64,000 nt of DNA from Proteobacteria bacterium UBA2383 (GCA_002343485.1 DDST01000078.1:1-64000); one strand, 5' to 3'; numbered from the stretch's first letter, positions 1-9,577 are shown. Program-made: numbers and translations. Notes: generated by a model not told the origin, from the letters alone.

Positions 1-70
1 CCTGTGCCGTGCTGAAACTCGCCGCACCGGAACTGGCCTGCCCTTGAGATGACCAAGACTATCCAGCTGA

Positions 71-99
71 TTGTTATCGTTATTTTAAATCATTATAAT
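71..99 (+). promoter_or_regulatory. sigma-70-like promoter upstream of the MFS gene
   Basis: A TTGTTA hexamer (71-76) and a perfect TATAAT (94-99) are separated by 17 bp, in the AT-rich gap before the MFS gene. Transcription would start near 106 and leave a leader of roughly 180 nt. The first 287 bases of the window hold no other gene I can support. The call rests on consensus match and spacing only. Confidence 0.55.
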
Positions 100-287
100 A
101 AATTCACCACTATTGGACGCAGCTTTTGCCGCCTTCTGCCGAAAGAAAGCCGCTCGCGGAAATTGCTCATCCTAATTAGAAGCGGACGGGCTCGAAATAA
201 CAAAAGTAGTATATTGCGAGTTTTGATTTAGCCAAACAGACGGGGGCTTGAAGCAGAATGAAGGCGGCTGATTTAACAGGCGAGCAT

Positions 288-1655
288 ATGACCATCAGCG
301 AACGCCGGGCAGCATTTTGGCTGGCAGGCGTTTTTTCGTTGCGGATGCTGGGCCTGTTCATGATCTTGCCGGTGTTCGCGCTATATGCTGAACAATTGCG
401 GGGCAATACCCCAGCATTAGCGGGGCTGGCCATTGGCGTCTATGGCTTCAGTCAGGCGGTTTTCCAAATCCCCTTTGGTTTTCTGTCCGACCGTTACGGC
501 CGTAAGCGCATTATCTACATAGGCTTACTCATCTTTGCCCTGGGTAGTGTCGTCGCTGCGCTCGCCAGCTCCATCTGGGGCGTGATTCTTGGGCGCGCTT
601 TGCAAGGCGGCGGCGCGGTATCAGCGGCGGTGATGGCGCTCGCAGCGGACTTGACCCGCGAGGAGCACCGGATCAAGGTGATGGCGCTCATCGGCATCAC
701 CATTGGCCTGTCATTCGCGGTTTCAATGGTGATCGGTCCAGTGTTGAACAGCTGGATTGGCGTACCGGGCATCTTCTGGCTGACAAGCTTTTTAGCGTTG
801 CTCGGCATCGCTGTCGTCCATTTCCGGGTACCCGATCCGGTGGTCAGCCGCATTCACCGCGATGCTGAGCCGGTGGCCTCTCAGTTCGGACGCGTTCTAG
901 GCGATGGACAACTCCTGCGCCTCAATTTCGGGATTTTCACGCTGCACTTGCTGTTGACCGCCACCTTTGTTGCAGTGCCGCTGGCCTTACGCGATGCCGG
1001 TCTGGCCAGTGACCAGCACTGGCGCGTCTACCTGCTGGCGCTGACACTGTCGATAGCGGCGATGGTGCCGCTGGTGATTATCGCCAACAAGCAACGCTGG
1101 TTGAAACCGGTGTTTTTGGGGGCGATCCTGATCTTGGCACTGACCGAGTTCGGGCTATTGACCTGGCACGATGCCGTGCTGGAAACCGGCGTGCTGCTAC
1201 TGGTGTTCTTCACCGCTTTCAACCTGCTGGAAGCAACCCTTCCGTCATTGATCACCCGAATGGCCCCCCCCGACGCCAAAGGCACAGCGATGGGGATTTA
1301 TTCCAGCAGCCAATTCCTAGGAGCGTTTGCGGGCGGCGGGTTGGGTGGAATCCTGCATGGACGGTTTGGACTCCAGGGGGTGTTCGCCTTTGCCACGTCC
1401 GGTGCATTGATCTGGCTGCTCGTAGCCTGGACGATGAAGAGTCCGCGCCATTTGAGCAATCGCCTGCTCAATGTAGGTACTTGCAACGAAGTAGATGCCG
1501 GGCATCTCGCGACCCGGCTGACTCAAGTATCAGGCGTTGCAGAAGCTGTGGTCATCGCGACTGAAGGCGTGGCCTACCTTAAAGTAGACCGGCACCTCCT
1601 GGACGAAGCAGCCCTACAGGAGCTGGCTATGGCACATGCTCAAACTGGCCTGTAA
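288..1655 (+). CDS. MFS transporter, YajR type with C-terminal YAM domain
   Basis: Predicted inner-membrane proton-driven exporter of the major facilitator superfamily; substrate unknown. Twelve hydrophobic segments span roughly residues 10-390. The MFS loop signature GFLSDRYGRKR follows the second segment, and an LGRALQGGGAVSAAVMAL stretch matches the fourth. After the membrane part a soluble tail of about 60 residues has the ferredoxin-like character of the YAM domain of E. coli YajR, and length and order also match YajR. I chose the ATG at 288 (MTISERRA) because YajR begins with a similar MTPGERRA; an in-frame ATG at 258 would add ten residues. The next gene is ssb, about 140 bp downstream, so the two could be cotranscribed. 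Confidence 0.85.
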   Translation: MTISERRAAFWLAGVFSLRMLGLFMILPVFALYAEQLRGNTPALAGLAIGVYGFSQAVFQIPFGFLSDRYGRKRIIYIGLLIFALGSVVAALASSIWGVILGRALQGGGAVSAAVMALAADLTREEHRIKVMALIGITIGLSFAVSMVIGPVLNSWIGVPGIFWLTSFLALLGIAVVHFRVPDPVVSRIHRDAEPVASQFGRVLGDGQLLRLNFGIFTLHLLLTATFVAVPLALRDAGLASDQHWRVYLLALTLSIAAMVPLVIIANKQRWLKPVFLGAILILALTEFGLLTWHDAVLETGVLLLVFFTAFNLLEATLPSLITRMAPPDAKGTAMGIYSSSQFLGAFAGGGLGGILHGRFGLQGVFAFATSGALIWLLVAWTMKSPRHLSNRLLNVGTCNEVDAGHLATRLTQVSGVAEAVVIATEGVAYLKVDRHLLDEAALQELAMAHAQTGL

Positions 1656-1793
1656 CCTGCGGGTCATGACATACTCCAACCCATTCAACGGCTCTTGCTG
1701 AAAACGCCACTGAATGCTTGCGTGATGCACTGGGCACTCCATGCGATTAATATCCTCCATCTTTCACCCTTAAACTTCAAGGAGTAGAACAAC

Positions 1794-2378
1794 ATGGCTA
1801 GCATTAACAAAGCCATTCTGATCGGTCATCTGGGTAAAGATCCGGAAGTCCGTTATATGCCTAATGGCAAGGCAGTCGCTAACGTCACCATGGCCACCAG
1901 CGATAGCTGGAAAGACCGGACAACCGGCGAGAAGCAGGAACGCACTGAATGGCACAACCTGGTGTTCTATAGTCCTTTGGCTGAGATCGTCGGCCAGTAT
2001 GTACGCAAGGGTTCTTTAATCTTCGTAGAAGGCCGCCTGCAAACCCGCAAATGGCAGGACAAGAATACCGGACAAGATCGCTATATGACCGAAATTATCG
2101 TCAATGAAATGAAAATGCTAGATAGAAAGGGCGATCGTAGCGGCGGCAGTGCGCCGTTTGGCCCGGAAGGTCCGGACGAGAGTTATGCGCCTGCATCAAG
2201 GCCGCAAGCGCAAACACCGGCTGCAGCCCGGTCCCCATCCTCACCACCAGGTGGGCCGGACAACGATGGTTTCGATGACGATATTCCGTTTATACGCGCC
2301 GATTACGCGCATTCATTCAGCGATAACACCGCCACAAAAACCCTAACCCGCGAATCCGGCAATGAGATACCATGGTAA
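1794..2378 (+). CDS. ssb: Single-stranded DNA-binding protein SSB with extended C-terminus
   Basis: Binds single-stranded DNA as a tetramer and recruits replication and repair proteins through its C-terminal tip. The OB fold covers about residues 1-110, with a typical start ([20 protein letters not shown]). A Pro/Gly/Gln linker follows. A good Shine-Dalgarno (AAGGAG) precedes the ATG at 1794. The oddity is at the end: the canonical acidic tip DDDIPF is at residues 161-166 and is not terminal. The frame continues 28 residues and ends in NEIPW, a weak second copy of the tip. In known SSBs the tip needs the free carboxylate of its last Phe, so this tail could change partner binding unless the final EIPW takes over. 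Confidence 0.95.
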   Translation: MASINKAILIGHLGKDPEVRYMPNGKAVANVTMATSDSWKDRTTGEKQERTEWHNLVFYSPLAEIVGQYVRKGSLIFVEGRLQTRKWQDKNTGQDRYMTEIIVNEMKMLDRKGDRSGGSAPFGPEGPDESYAPASRPQAQTPAAARSPSSPPGGPDNDGFDDDIPFIRADYAHSFSDNTATKTLTRESGNEIPW

Positions 2379-2416
2379 GGATAGATTGAACGGCAACTAA
2401 ATTCCGATATATACCC

Positions 2417-2980
2417 ATGATCGAGCCGACCTATCTGACCCACCAGTTTCTGATCGCCATGCCGGCCTTGGCCGATCCAAACTTCTTTCAGACCGTGACG
2501 TATATCAGCGAGCATAATGCGAGCGGCGCGCTGGGTCTGGTCATTAACCGGCCGTTAAATCTGACGCTTGACCAGTTGCTGGCGCATCTGCAAGTCACTG
2601 CTAACCGGCCTGGACTAACCGCTATTCCGGTTTATCACGGCGGGCCGGTCCAACCGGAACAAGGCTTTGTTCTACACAGCCCGATCGGTCAATGGGACGC
2701 CACTCTGCGGGTCACTGACGACATTGGCATTACAACCTCCCGTGACATTTTACAAGCAGTAGCACGCAATGAAGGTCCGCAACATCTGCTGGTCGCCTTG
2801 GGCTATGCAGGCTGGGGACCGGGCCAGCTGGAGCGGGAAATAGCAGAAAATGCCTGGCTGTCCGTGCCCGCCGATCCTGACATTATGTTTAACATCCCTA
2901 ATGAACAGCGCTGGCTGGCCGCTGCCGCCCTGCTCGGCGTCGACCTGAACCTATTGTCTTCCGATGCTGGTCATGCCTGA
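2417..2980 (+). CDS. yqgE: YqgE/AlgH family protein (UPF0301)
   Basis: 187 residues, the usual size for this family, with the hallmark N-terminus (LTHQFLIAMPALADPNFFQT), the GLVINRP stretch, the YHGGPV loop and the LGYAGWGPGQLE motif. The molecular function of the family is not settled; in Pseudomonas the homologue AlgH is linked to alginate and virulence regulation. The gene begins a run of tightly packed or overlapping genes (ruvX, pyrR, pyrB, pyrC'), the conserved pseudomonad order, which suggests one transcript. Its 3' end overlaps the likely start of ruvX. Confidence 0.92.
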   Translation: MIEPTYLTHQFLIAMPALADPNFFQTVTYISEHNASGALGLVINRPLNLTLDQLLAHLQVTANRPGLTAIPVYHGGPVQPEQGFVLHSPIGQWDATLRVTDDIGITTSRDILQAVARNEGPQHLLVALGYAGWGPGQLEREIAENAWLSVPADPDIMFNIPNEQRWLAAAALLGVDLNLLSSDAGHA

Positions 2981-3470
2981 GCGCCAGCCCGCTGCGGCAC
3001 CCGGTCCTTCACTGGCCAGCCATCCACCTTGCCAACTTGCCATGGGTTTCGATTTTGGCCGGCTGCGGATCGGAGTGGCGGTGGGGGATGCTATCACGGG
3101 TTCAGCCCGGCCTCTATGTGTCCTGTCCACCCGCCAGCAGCGCCCTGACTGGGACGCCATTGCCCGTGTGATCGCCGAATGGCGCCCAGATGCACTGGTA
3201 GTCGGCGTACCGCGCCATGCTGACGAAACGGCAAATGCCGTGACAGAAGCCGCGCTGCGTTTCAGCCGCCAATTACAAGGCCGATTCCATTTACCCGTAG
3301 CCACAATCGACGAACGGCTCTCCTCCTGGGAGGCTGAGCAGCGCCCTTCTAAACCCAGCCATCCCCGGAGAAGCAACTCAGCGTTGGACGCTCAGGCAGC
3401 CGCAGTAATTCTGGAAAGCTGGTTCAACCACCAACGGAGCCTTGCTTCATGCGCGATGTTGAATCCCTGA
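2964..3470 (+). CDS. ruvX: Putative pre-16S rRNA nuclease RuvX/YqgF
   Basis: RNase H-fold protein of the YqgF family, thought to finish 16S rRNA 5'-end processing. The core begins at FDFGRLRIGVAVGD, carrying the first catalytic Asp. A VVGVP segment, an IDERLSS motif with the second acidic residue and a C-terminal ALDAQAAAVILESW with the third complete the active site. The start is uncertain: ATG at 2964 or 2973 (both overlapping yqgE) gives an N-terminal lead of about 25 residues, while ATG at 3042 would start almost at the core. Family members usually have a short lead, so one of the upstream starts is likely. The 3' end overlaps pyrR by 22 bp. Confidence 0.9.
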   Translation: MLVMPERQPAAAPGPSLASHPPCQLAMGFDFGRLRIGVAVGDAITGSARPLCVLSTRQQRPDWDAIARVIAEWRPDALVVGVPRHADETANAVTEAALRFSRQLQGRFHLPVATIDERLSSWEAEQRPSKPSHPRRSNSALDAQAAAVILESWFNHQRSLASCAMLNP

Positions 3471-3946
3471 TTGAAACGATGGCCAGCCAATTGCGCGAGT
3501 TACTGGCCCGGCACAAGATGACCGAACCGGCGCTGATAGGCATCCATACCGGTGGCGTCTGGGTCGCTGAACAACTGCATGCGCAACTGGGTGTCACCAC
3601 GCCGCTCGGCCGGCTGGACATCTCTTTCTACCGTGACGATTTCAGCCGGATCGGCGTCAATCCGCAGGTTCGGCCTTCAGAGCTGCCCTTCGATGTGGAA
3701 AACCGCCATCTCATCTTAATCGACGATGTACTGTACACCGGACGCACGGTGCGTGCGGCGCTGAATGAGCTGTTCGATTACGGCCGGCCCGCTTCGGTGC
3801 TGCTGGCGGTGCTGGTGGATCGTGGCGGCCGAGAGCTGCCTATCGAAGCCAACGCGGCCGGCGCCCATCTGACACTTTCACCGGACCAGCATGTTCGGCT
3901 GACCGGTCCCGATCCTCTGCAACTGCTCGTTCAGACCATTCCATGA
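3449..3946 (+). CDS. pyrR: PyrR bifunctional pyrimidine regulator / uracil phosphoribosyltransferase
   Basis: Phosphoribosyltransferase-fold protein of 165 residues. The PRPP-binding loop is clear ([16 protein letters not shown]), and the [11 protein letters not shown] segment is the conserved N-terminal loop. PyrR proteins can act as uracil phosphoribosyltransferases, and in some bacteria they bind pyr mRNA to control transcription. Its place directly before pyrB (4-bp overlap, ATGA) fits a regulatory or salvage role in the pyrimidine block. I see no clear attenuator hairpin in the surrounding sequence, so RNA-based control here is unproven. Confidence 0.93.
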   Translation: MRDVESLIETMASQLRELLARHKMTEPALIGIHTGGVWVAEQLHAQLGVTTPLGRLDISFYRDDFSRIGVNPQVRPSELPFDVENRHLILIDDVLYTGRTVRAALNELFDYGRPASVLLAVLVDRGGRELPIEANAAGAHLTLSPDQHVRLTGPDPLQLLVQTIP

Positions 3947-4923
3947 GCGCCACGCATATTCAACTGGATGCCCAGGGCCGTCTCCTGCACTTCCTGACGA
4001 TCGAAGGGCTGACCCATCGCCATCTGACGGATATTCTCGATACCGCTGAATCGCTGCGCGGCGTCGCCGAGCGGCGGGTTAAGAAATTACCCACGCTCCA
4101 TGGCAAGACGGTAGTCAATTTGTTCTTCGAAGCCAGTACCCGCACCCGCACCACCTTTGAGTTAGCCGCCAAGCGCTTGTCCGCTGATGTACTCAACCTC
4201 AACATTGCCACCTCGTCTGCAGTTAAAGGTGAAAGCCTGCTCGACACCCTGCACAATATCGAAGCTATGCAATGCGATATGTTCGTGATGCGCCACTCGC
4301 AGAGCGGTGCAGCGGAATTCATGGCCCGTCATGTCAAGCCGCATATCGCTGTCCTCAATGCCGGTGACGGTTGTCATGCCCATCCCACCCAGGCGATGCT
4401 GGATGTATTCACCATCCGCCGCCATAAACCGGATTTCCCCAGCCTGCAAATCGCGATCGTCGGCGATATCCTGCACTCGCGGGTGGCCCGCTCGCTGATT
4501 CACGCCTTGAATATTCTAGGTGCAGGGAATATCCGGGTGATCGCCCCGCGTACCCTGCTACCGGCCCAGGTGGAAAATCTGGGGGTACAGGTATTTCACC
4601 GCTTACCGGAAGGTTTACGGGACGTAGACGTCGTCGTCATGCTGCGTCTGCAACGGGAACGCATGGAAGGCGCGCTGCTGCCCAGCGAGCAGGAATTCTT
4701 CCAACAATACGGTCTGACCGAAGAGCGGCTGGCGCTGGCGAAACCGGATGCGATCGTCATGCATCCCGGCCCGATCAATCGAGGCGTGGAAATCGACTCC
4801 CGCGTCGCAGACGGGCCGCGCTCAGTGATCCTGGAGCAAGTGACCAACGGCATCGCAGTGCGGATGGCCATCATGTCTATTACGCTGGGACATCACGCCC
4901 GGTTAACCGGGGAGGACGCTTAA
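3943..4923 (+). CDS. pyrB: Aspartate carbamoyltransferase catalytic subunit
   Basis: Catalyses carbamoyl phosphate + aspartate to carbamoyl-aspartate, the first committed step of pyrimidine synthesis. The carbamoyl-phosphate site [15 protein letters not shown] and the C-terminal [11 protein letters not shown] motif are intact, and 326 residues is normal. The frame overlaps pyrR by 4 bp and shares one base with the start of the following gene (TAATG). In pseudomonads this PyrB type is a dodecamer built with an inactive dihydroorotase partner, and the next gene is exactly such a protein. No pyrI regulatory chain is present. Confidence 0.97.
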   Translation: MSATHIQLDAQGRLLHFLTIEGLTHRHLTDILDTAESLRGVAERRVKKLPTLHGKTVVNLFFEASTRTRTTFELAAKRLSADVLNLNIATSSAVKGESLLDTLHNIEAMQCDMFVMRHSQSGAAEFMARHVKPHIAVLNAGDGCHAHPTQAMLDVFTIRRHKPDFPSLQIAIVGDILHSRVARSLIHALNILGAGNIRVIAPRTLLPAQVENLGVQVFHRLPEGLRDVDVVVMLRLQRERMEGALLPSEQEFFQQYGLTEERLALAKPDAIVMHPGPINRGVEIDSRVADGPRSVILEQVTNGIAVRMAIMSITLGHHARLTGEDA

Positions 4924-6200
4924 TGCGCATGGTGATTCAAGGCGGACGAGTCATCGACCCGGCTCACCAAACCGATAGCATAGCCGACCTGTTTATCGCC
5001 GATGGCCAGGTGGCCGGTCTCGGCCAGCCACCGGGCGGTTTCATCCCCGAACAGGTAATCGACGCTCACAAGCACATCGTTTGTCCTGGTTTGATCGATT
5101 TGTGCGCCCGCTTGCGCGAACCCGGCCAGGAACACAAGGCCACTATCGCCAGTGAAACCCGCGCCGCCGCCGCAGGCGGTATCACCACGCTCGTCTGCCC
5201 GCCCGACACTGACCCGGTGATTGATGAACCTGCAGTGGTGGAATGGATTCGCCGGCGCGCTAAATTCGCTGGTCAGGCACGCGTGCTGACCCTGGGCGCG
5301 TTGACCCATCGCCTGCGCGGCGAGCATCTGACGGAGATGGCGGCATTGCAGGAGGTGGGTTGCGCCGGTGTCAGCGATGGCGGACACCCTATCGCCAGCA
5401 GCCGGGTCTTGCGGCGAGCGCTGGAATACGCTACGACTTTCGGCCTGACCGTGTTTCTGACTCCGCTTGATCCCGAATTAGGCAATGGGCTGGCGCATGA
5501 AGGGCAGGTGGCGACCCGGATGGGCCTGCCTGGCATCCCGGTTGCCGCGGAAACCGGGATGATCGCCCGTGATCTGGAGCTGATTCGCGATCTGGGTGTG
5601 CGGGTGCATTTTGGCCGGCTGTCCAGCAGCCGGGCAGTCGAGCTCATCGCCCGTGCCCAAGCGGAAGGGCTGCCTGTTACCGCCGATGTCGCAGTTCACC
5701 ATCTGCATCTGACCGAGATGGACCTGACGCACTTCGATAGCCGTTGCCATGTACGCCCGCCGCTGCGTGGACTTCGCGATCAAGCGGTGCTGCGGGCCGG
5801 TCTGGCCAGTGGTGTATTGACCGCACTCTGCTCGGACCATCAGCCGCATGAACCCGACGCCAAACAGGCACCCTTCGGCGACACTGAGCCAGGCATTTCC
5901 GGTCTGGATACCCTGCTGGGGTTGAGCCTGCGGCTGGTGCGGGATGGGGTGTTATCCCTACCGGCATTAATTGAACGGCTAACCTGGGGTCCCGCGCGGA
6001 TTCTGGGACTGGACTGTGGCCATCTCGGCGTGGGAGCACGGGCCGATATCTGTGTGTTCAATCCCGAAACTGACTGGCGGGTGGAACCGGGCATACTCAA
6101 CAGTCAAGGCCAGAACACGCCGTTTCTCGATTGGGAATTGCAAGGCCGGGTCACGTATACCTTACTGGAGGGGCATATAGTGTATGAAGGTGAGGGATAG
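4923..6200 (+). CDS. pyrC': Inactive dihydroorotase homologue PyrC' (ATCase partner)
   Basis: 425-residue amidohydrolase-fold protein aligned with type I dihydroorotases throughout (PGLID...LREPG, SDHQPH). The zinc-binding HxH motif that should follow PGLID is replaced by C61-A62-R63, so the binuclear metal site cannot form as in active enzymes. This is the signature of the pseudomonad PyrC', a structural subunit needed to assemble PyrB and without dihydroorotase activity. Translation is coupled to pyrB through a TAATG overlap. A separate active pyrC must lie elsewhere in the genome if the cell makes its own pyrimidines. The missing ligands are seen directly; the structural role is inferred from the Pseudomonas homologues. 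Confidence 0.9.
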   Translation: MRMVIQGGRVIDPAHQTDSIADLFIADGQVAGLGQPPGGFIPEQVIDAHKHIVCPGLIDLCARLREPGQEHKATIASETRAAAAGGITTLVCPPDTDPVIDEPAVVEWIRRRAKFAGQARVLTLGALTHRLRGEHLTEMAALQEVGCAGVSDGGHPIASSRVLRRALEYATTFGLTVFLTPLDPELGNGLAHEGQVATRMGLPGIPVAAETGMIARDLELIRDLGVRVHFGRLSSSRAVELIARAQAEGLPVTADVAVHHLHLTEMDLTHFDSRCHVRPPLRGLRDQAVLRAGLASGVLTALCSDHQPHEPDAKQAPFGDTEPGISGLDTLLGLSLRLVRDGVLSLPALIERLTWGPARILGLDCGHLGVGARADICVFNPETDWRVEPGILNSQGQNTPFLDWELQGRVTYTLLEGHIVYEGEG

Positions 6201-6254
6201 CGAGATAGCCATTTTAGTGCGTGACTCTCTATCTCCCACTTCTCGCCAAATTCA

Positions 6255-7301
6255 TCACATCTGCTGTTTGAATGACGCCTTGTTCTGGGCATAGGTGACC
6301 GCTTCCTCGCGAGTCACCATCCCCTTCTTGACGACTTCCAGCAACGCCTGATCAAGGGTTTGCATGCCGAATGTAGCACCTGTTTGAATCGACGAATACA
6401 TCTGTGCAACCTTGTCCTCACGGATCAGGTTGCGAATGGCAGGCACGCCAACCATAATTTCGTGGACTGCCATCCGTCCACCGCCTTTCTTCTTAAGCAG
6501 TGCTTGAGAAATCACCGCCCGGAGTGATTCCGACAGCATCGAGCGCACCATCGGCTTTTCACCGGCTGGGAACACGTCGATAATGCGGTCAATCGTCTTG
6601 GGCGCAGAACTGGTATGCAAGGTACCGAACACCAAATGCCCGGTTTCGGAAGCCGTCAGCGCCAGGCTGATCGTTTCCCGATCGCGCATTTCACCGACCA
6701 GAATGATGTCTGGATCTTCACGCAACGCCGAACGCAGTGCCTCACTAAAACCCAGGGTATCGCGATGCACCTCGCGTTGATTCACTAGACAGCGCTGGCT
6801 TTGGTGGACGAATTCAATGGGGTCCTCAATGGTCAAGATATGGCCATATTCATTCTTGTTGATGTGATCGATCATCGCCGCTAGGGTGGTGGATTTGCCC
6901 GAACCAGTCGGGCCGGTGACCAGAATCAAGCCGCGCGGGACCGCGATGAGATCCCGGAATATGGGTGGGCAAGCCAATTCCTCCAGACTTTTGATCACGG
7001 TGGGAATGGTGCGGAATACACCCGCCGCCCCCCGGTCCTGATTGAACGCGTTGACGCGGAACCGTGCCAGTTTGGGGATTTCAAACGAAAAGTCGCATTC
7101 GAGAAATTCGTCGTAGTCCTTGCGCTGTTTATCGTTCATGATGTCATAAATCAATCCATGCACCTGCTTGTGATCGAGCGGCGGGACATTGATACGGCGC
7201 ACATCGCCATCCACCCGGATCATCGGCGGCAATCCAGCCGACAGATGCAAGTCGGAAGCATTATTCTGTACGGAAAAAGTCAATAGTTCGTCGAGATTCA
7301 T
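6255..7301 (-). CDS. pilT: Type IV pilus retraction ATPase PilT
   Basis: Cytoplasmic hexameric ATPase that depolymerises type IV pili for twitching. 348 residues with Walker A GPTGSGKSTT, the Asp-box/Walker B region ILVGEMRDRET, the His box (GHLVFGTLHTSS) and the C-terminal AIRNLIRED motif that separates PilT from the assembly ATPase PilB. It runs divergent from yggS and convergent with pyrC'. The usual partner pilU is not next to it, since the gene stands alone on this strand. A FimX-like protein elsewhere in the window supports a working pilus system. Confidence 0.96.
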   Translation of the reverse strand: MNLDELLTFSVQNNASDLHLSAGLPPMIRVDGDVRRINVPPLDHKQVHGLIYDIMNDKQRKDYDEFLECDFSFEIPKLARFRVNAFNQDRGAAGVFRTIPTVIKSLEELACPPIFRDLIAVPRGLILVTGPTGSGKSTTLAAMIDHINKNEYGHILTIEDPIEFVHQSQRCLVNQREVHRDTLGFSEALRSALREDPDIILVGEMRDRETISLALTASETGHLVFGTLHTSSAPKTIDRIIDVFPAGEKPMVRSMLSESLRAVISQALLKKKGGGRMAVHEIMVGVPAIRNLIREDKVAQMYSSIQTGATFGMQTLDQALLEVVKKGMVTREEAVTYAQNKASFKQQM

Positions 7302-7429
7302 AGCGATTGCCCTAGCAAGGAAAGAAAGATACAGAACCCGGAGCAGGCCATTCTGCTAAGCTGGATTTTCATAGTATATCGCGCAAAATCGTGATCGCTG
7401 TACCGTCGCCGATCAGGAGCCTTGACCCT

Positions 7430-8116
7430 ATGAGTAGTGATTTTGCCAACCGCTGGCAAACTGTGCTGACCCGCATCCGTGACACAGAGCAGCGCTTCCA
7501 GCGGCCGCCGGATTCAGTGCAATTATTGGCCGTCAGCAAAACCCACCCGGCAACCGCCATTGCCGCCTTGGCGGCTGCCGGTCAGCGCCGTTTTGGTGAA
7601 AACTATCTTCAAGAAGCGCTGGATAAAATGGCTGAACTGAAGGCACTGAATCTAGAGTGGCACTTTATCGGACCGATTCAGGCCAACAAAACCCGGAGCA
7701 TCGCTGAACATTTTTCCTGGGTGCATAGCGTTGACCGGTTGAAGATTGCCGAGCGGCTGAATGCACAGCGGCCGGCCGCATTACCGCCATTGAATATTTG
7801 CCTGGAAGTCAATATCGATCGGGAACCCAGCAAACACGGTCTGGACGAAAGTCAAATAACTGAAGTTGCTCAGGCAGCCGCTGCGTTGCCTCGATTACGG
7901 TTACGCGGTTTAATGGCGATTCCTGCCCCCGCCAGCGACTTCGAGCGCCAGCGCCAGCCCTTCGCCCGGCTGCGGGAATTGCGGGATCGATTGAATGCTG
8001 CAGGACTGGCGCTGGACACCCTGTCAATCGGTATGTCTGACGATCTGGAAGCCGCCATCGCTGAGGGAGCAACCTTGGTGCGAATCGGCACTGCGCTATT
8101 TGGACCACGCGCCTGA
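7430..8116 (+). CDS. yggS: YggS/PLPBP pyridoxal phosphate homeostasis protein
   Basis: PLP-binding protein of the alanine-racemase-like TIM barrel fold; it buffers vitamin B6 and amino/keto-acid pools and has no known catalytic activity. The PLP lysine lies in LLAVSKTHP, followed by RRFGENYLQEAL, WHFIGPIQANK and SIGMSDDLEAAI, all family landmarks. I prefer the ATG at 7430, which has AGGAG ten bases upstream; an upstream GTG at 7391 would add 13 residues. The pilT-divergent placement followed by proC and yggT is the common gammaproteobacterial order. Confidence 0.94.
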   Translation: MSSDFANRWQTVLTRIRDTEQRFQRPPDSVQLLAVSKTHPATAIAALAAAGQRRFGENYLQEALDKMAELKALNLEWHFIGPIQANKTRSIAEHFSWVHSVDRLKIAERLNAQRPAALPPLNICLEVNIDREPSKHGLDESQITEVAQAAAALPRLRLRGLMAIPAPASDFERQRQPFARLRELRDRLNAAGLALDTLSIGMSDDLEAAIAEGATLVRIGTALFGPRA

Positions 8117-8204
8117 AGCGCCGCTTTGCAGTATGCTAAGAAGGTTTACTTTTCAATCCAGCAAGGCAATGGCCTGAGGCTGTTTCGCATTCCGAGAAAC
8201 CATC

Positions 8205-8609
8205 ATGTCACTACTCACTCCTCTCCCAAATACCGGCACGCATAGCGGGTGGGCCAGCGTGTTGTTGCTAGTGGCCCCTCTCCTGCTCGGCGCGGATGAT
8301 GGTTACCTGCGCGAAATCGAAGAGGAAGCAAAACGCCAAGCAGCCACGGTGACCATCGATCAATCTCCGCCCAATCCAACAGCAGCAACGACGGCCAACA
8401 TGGGTGAGACCACGGCTGACCGGTTGGCATCTGGGCTAAATCAGGCAGGATTCGAGCAGGCGCTGCGCGAAAATTTGCCGGGAACCTATGCGCTTTACCA
8501 GCAATTCGATGCGGCGCGCAAACAGAAAGTGTATGCGGCCTACCAGAATGACAACCGGCTCGCTGGCATCACTGAACAGGTTATTCAACTGCTGGGCGCC
8601 ACACCCTGA
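8205..8609 (+). CDS. Small hypothetical exported protein
   Basis: 134 residues with no family I can name. The N-terminus has a hydrophobic stretch (WASVLLLVAPLLLGA, about residues 17-31), which could be a signal peptide or membrane anchor. A charged and then Ala/Thr/Pro-rich linker follows. The C-terminal half (about 75-134) looks like a compact helical domain (FEQALRENLPGTYALYQQF ... VYAAYQNDNRLAGITEQVIQLL). It lies between yggS and proC in the same direction, with under 100 bp on each side, and may be cotranscribed. The coding call rests on codon use, the N-terminal segment and the gap size. Confidence 0.65.
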   Translation: MSLLTPLPNTGTHSGWASVLLLVAPLLLGADDGYLREIEEEAKRQAATVTIDQSPPNPTAATTANMGETTADRLASGLNQAGFEQALRENLPGTYALYQQFDAARKQKVYAAYQNDNRLAGITEQVIQLLGATP

Positions 8610-8671
8610 AGTCCACCGGCGCCCGCATTTCGTTTGGGCACCAAAAACATCATTAATTTACAGAGGTGGTG

Positions 8672-9577
8672 ATGAAAGACATCCCCATAGCATTCATCGG
8701 CGGCGGCAACATGGCCCGCTGTCTGATTGGTGGCTTACTGGCCAACGGCGGCGACGCCGATCATATCTGGGTTGCTGAACCGGACGCGGGCCAGTGTGAA
8801 CTGCTGCGCGGGCGTTTCGGTGTGCATACTGGCGCCAACAACCGCGAGATAGCCGCCAAAGGTCAGATTATTATCCTGGCAGTCAAACCACAGATTCTGC
8901 GTCTGGTAGCCGAAGAATTGGCGGCAGATATGCAGCAGCGGCAGCCGCTGATCGTTTCCATCGCCGCTGGCGTGCGCGAGCCTGATCTCCGCCGCTGGTT
9001 AGGTTATGAGGCCGCCATTGTTCGCACCATGCCAAATACCCCCGCGCTGGTCGGCAGCGGTGCGACCGCCTTGTTCGCCAACTCCGGGGTTAGCGATGAT
9101 CAGCGGCAACTTGCTGAATCGATCATGCGCTCCGTAGGGCTAACGGTCTGGGTGGACAGCGAGCGGATGCTGGACGCAGTGACTGCCTTGTCTGGCAGTG
9201 GCCCGGCCTACTTCTTCTTGCTGATGGAGGCCTTGGAGAAAACCGGGGTCCGGCTGGGGCTGGCACCGGAAACTGCGCGCCTGTTAACCCTGCAAACAGC
9301 CTTCGGCGCTGCCAAGATGGCATTGGAAAGCCCTGAGAATGCAGCCATTCTGCGTGAACGGGTCACCTCGCCTGGTGGTACTACCGAGCGAGCCATCAGC
9401 GTATTCCAGGATGAACAACTCGACCGGCTGATCGCCCGGTCACTCGCTGCATCGCTAGCGATTATGGAGACGCCATCGCTGCTGACCGAACAGTTAGATG
9501 CACTGGTCGATAAGGCATTGGATGCCGCCCATCACCGCTCCCAAGAACTGGGCAACCTGCTGGGAGGGCAGCCGTGA
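8672..9577 (+). CDS. proC: Pyrroline-5-carboxylate reductase
   Basis: Last step of proline synthesis: NAD(P)H-dependent reduction of pyrroline-5-carboxylate to proline. The Rossmann motif FIGGGNMARCLIGGLL opens the protein. The middle holds VRTMPNTPALVG, and the dimerisation/substrate domain has ALSGSGPAYFF and SPGGTTERAI, all diagnostic. The ATG at 8672 has AGAGG just upstream; the two GTG codons directly before it would add only two residues. The 3' end overlaps yggT by 4 bp, so the two are probably translated from one message. Confidence 0.96.
   Translation: MKDIPIAFIGGGNMARCLIGGLLANGGDADHIWVAEPDAGQCELLRGRFGVHTGANNREIAAKGQIIILAVKPQILRLVAEELAADMQQRQPLIVSIAAGVREPDLRRWLGYEAAIVRTMPNTPALVGSGATALFANSGVSDDQRQLAESIMRSVGLTVWVDSERMLDAVTALSGSGPAYFFLLMEALEKTGVRLGLAPETARLLTLQTAFGAAKMALESPENAAILRERVTSPGGTTERAISVFQDEQLDRLIARSLAASLAIMETPSLLTEQLDALVDKALDAAHHRSQELGNLLGGQP

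Noticed and set aside
1..47. Possible 3' end of a plus-strand gene running in from the left (stop at 45-47).
   Set aside because: Only 15 codons, with no recognisable motif; an open run of this length is expected by chance.
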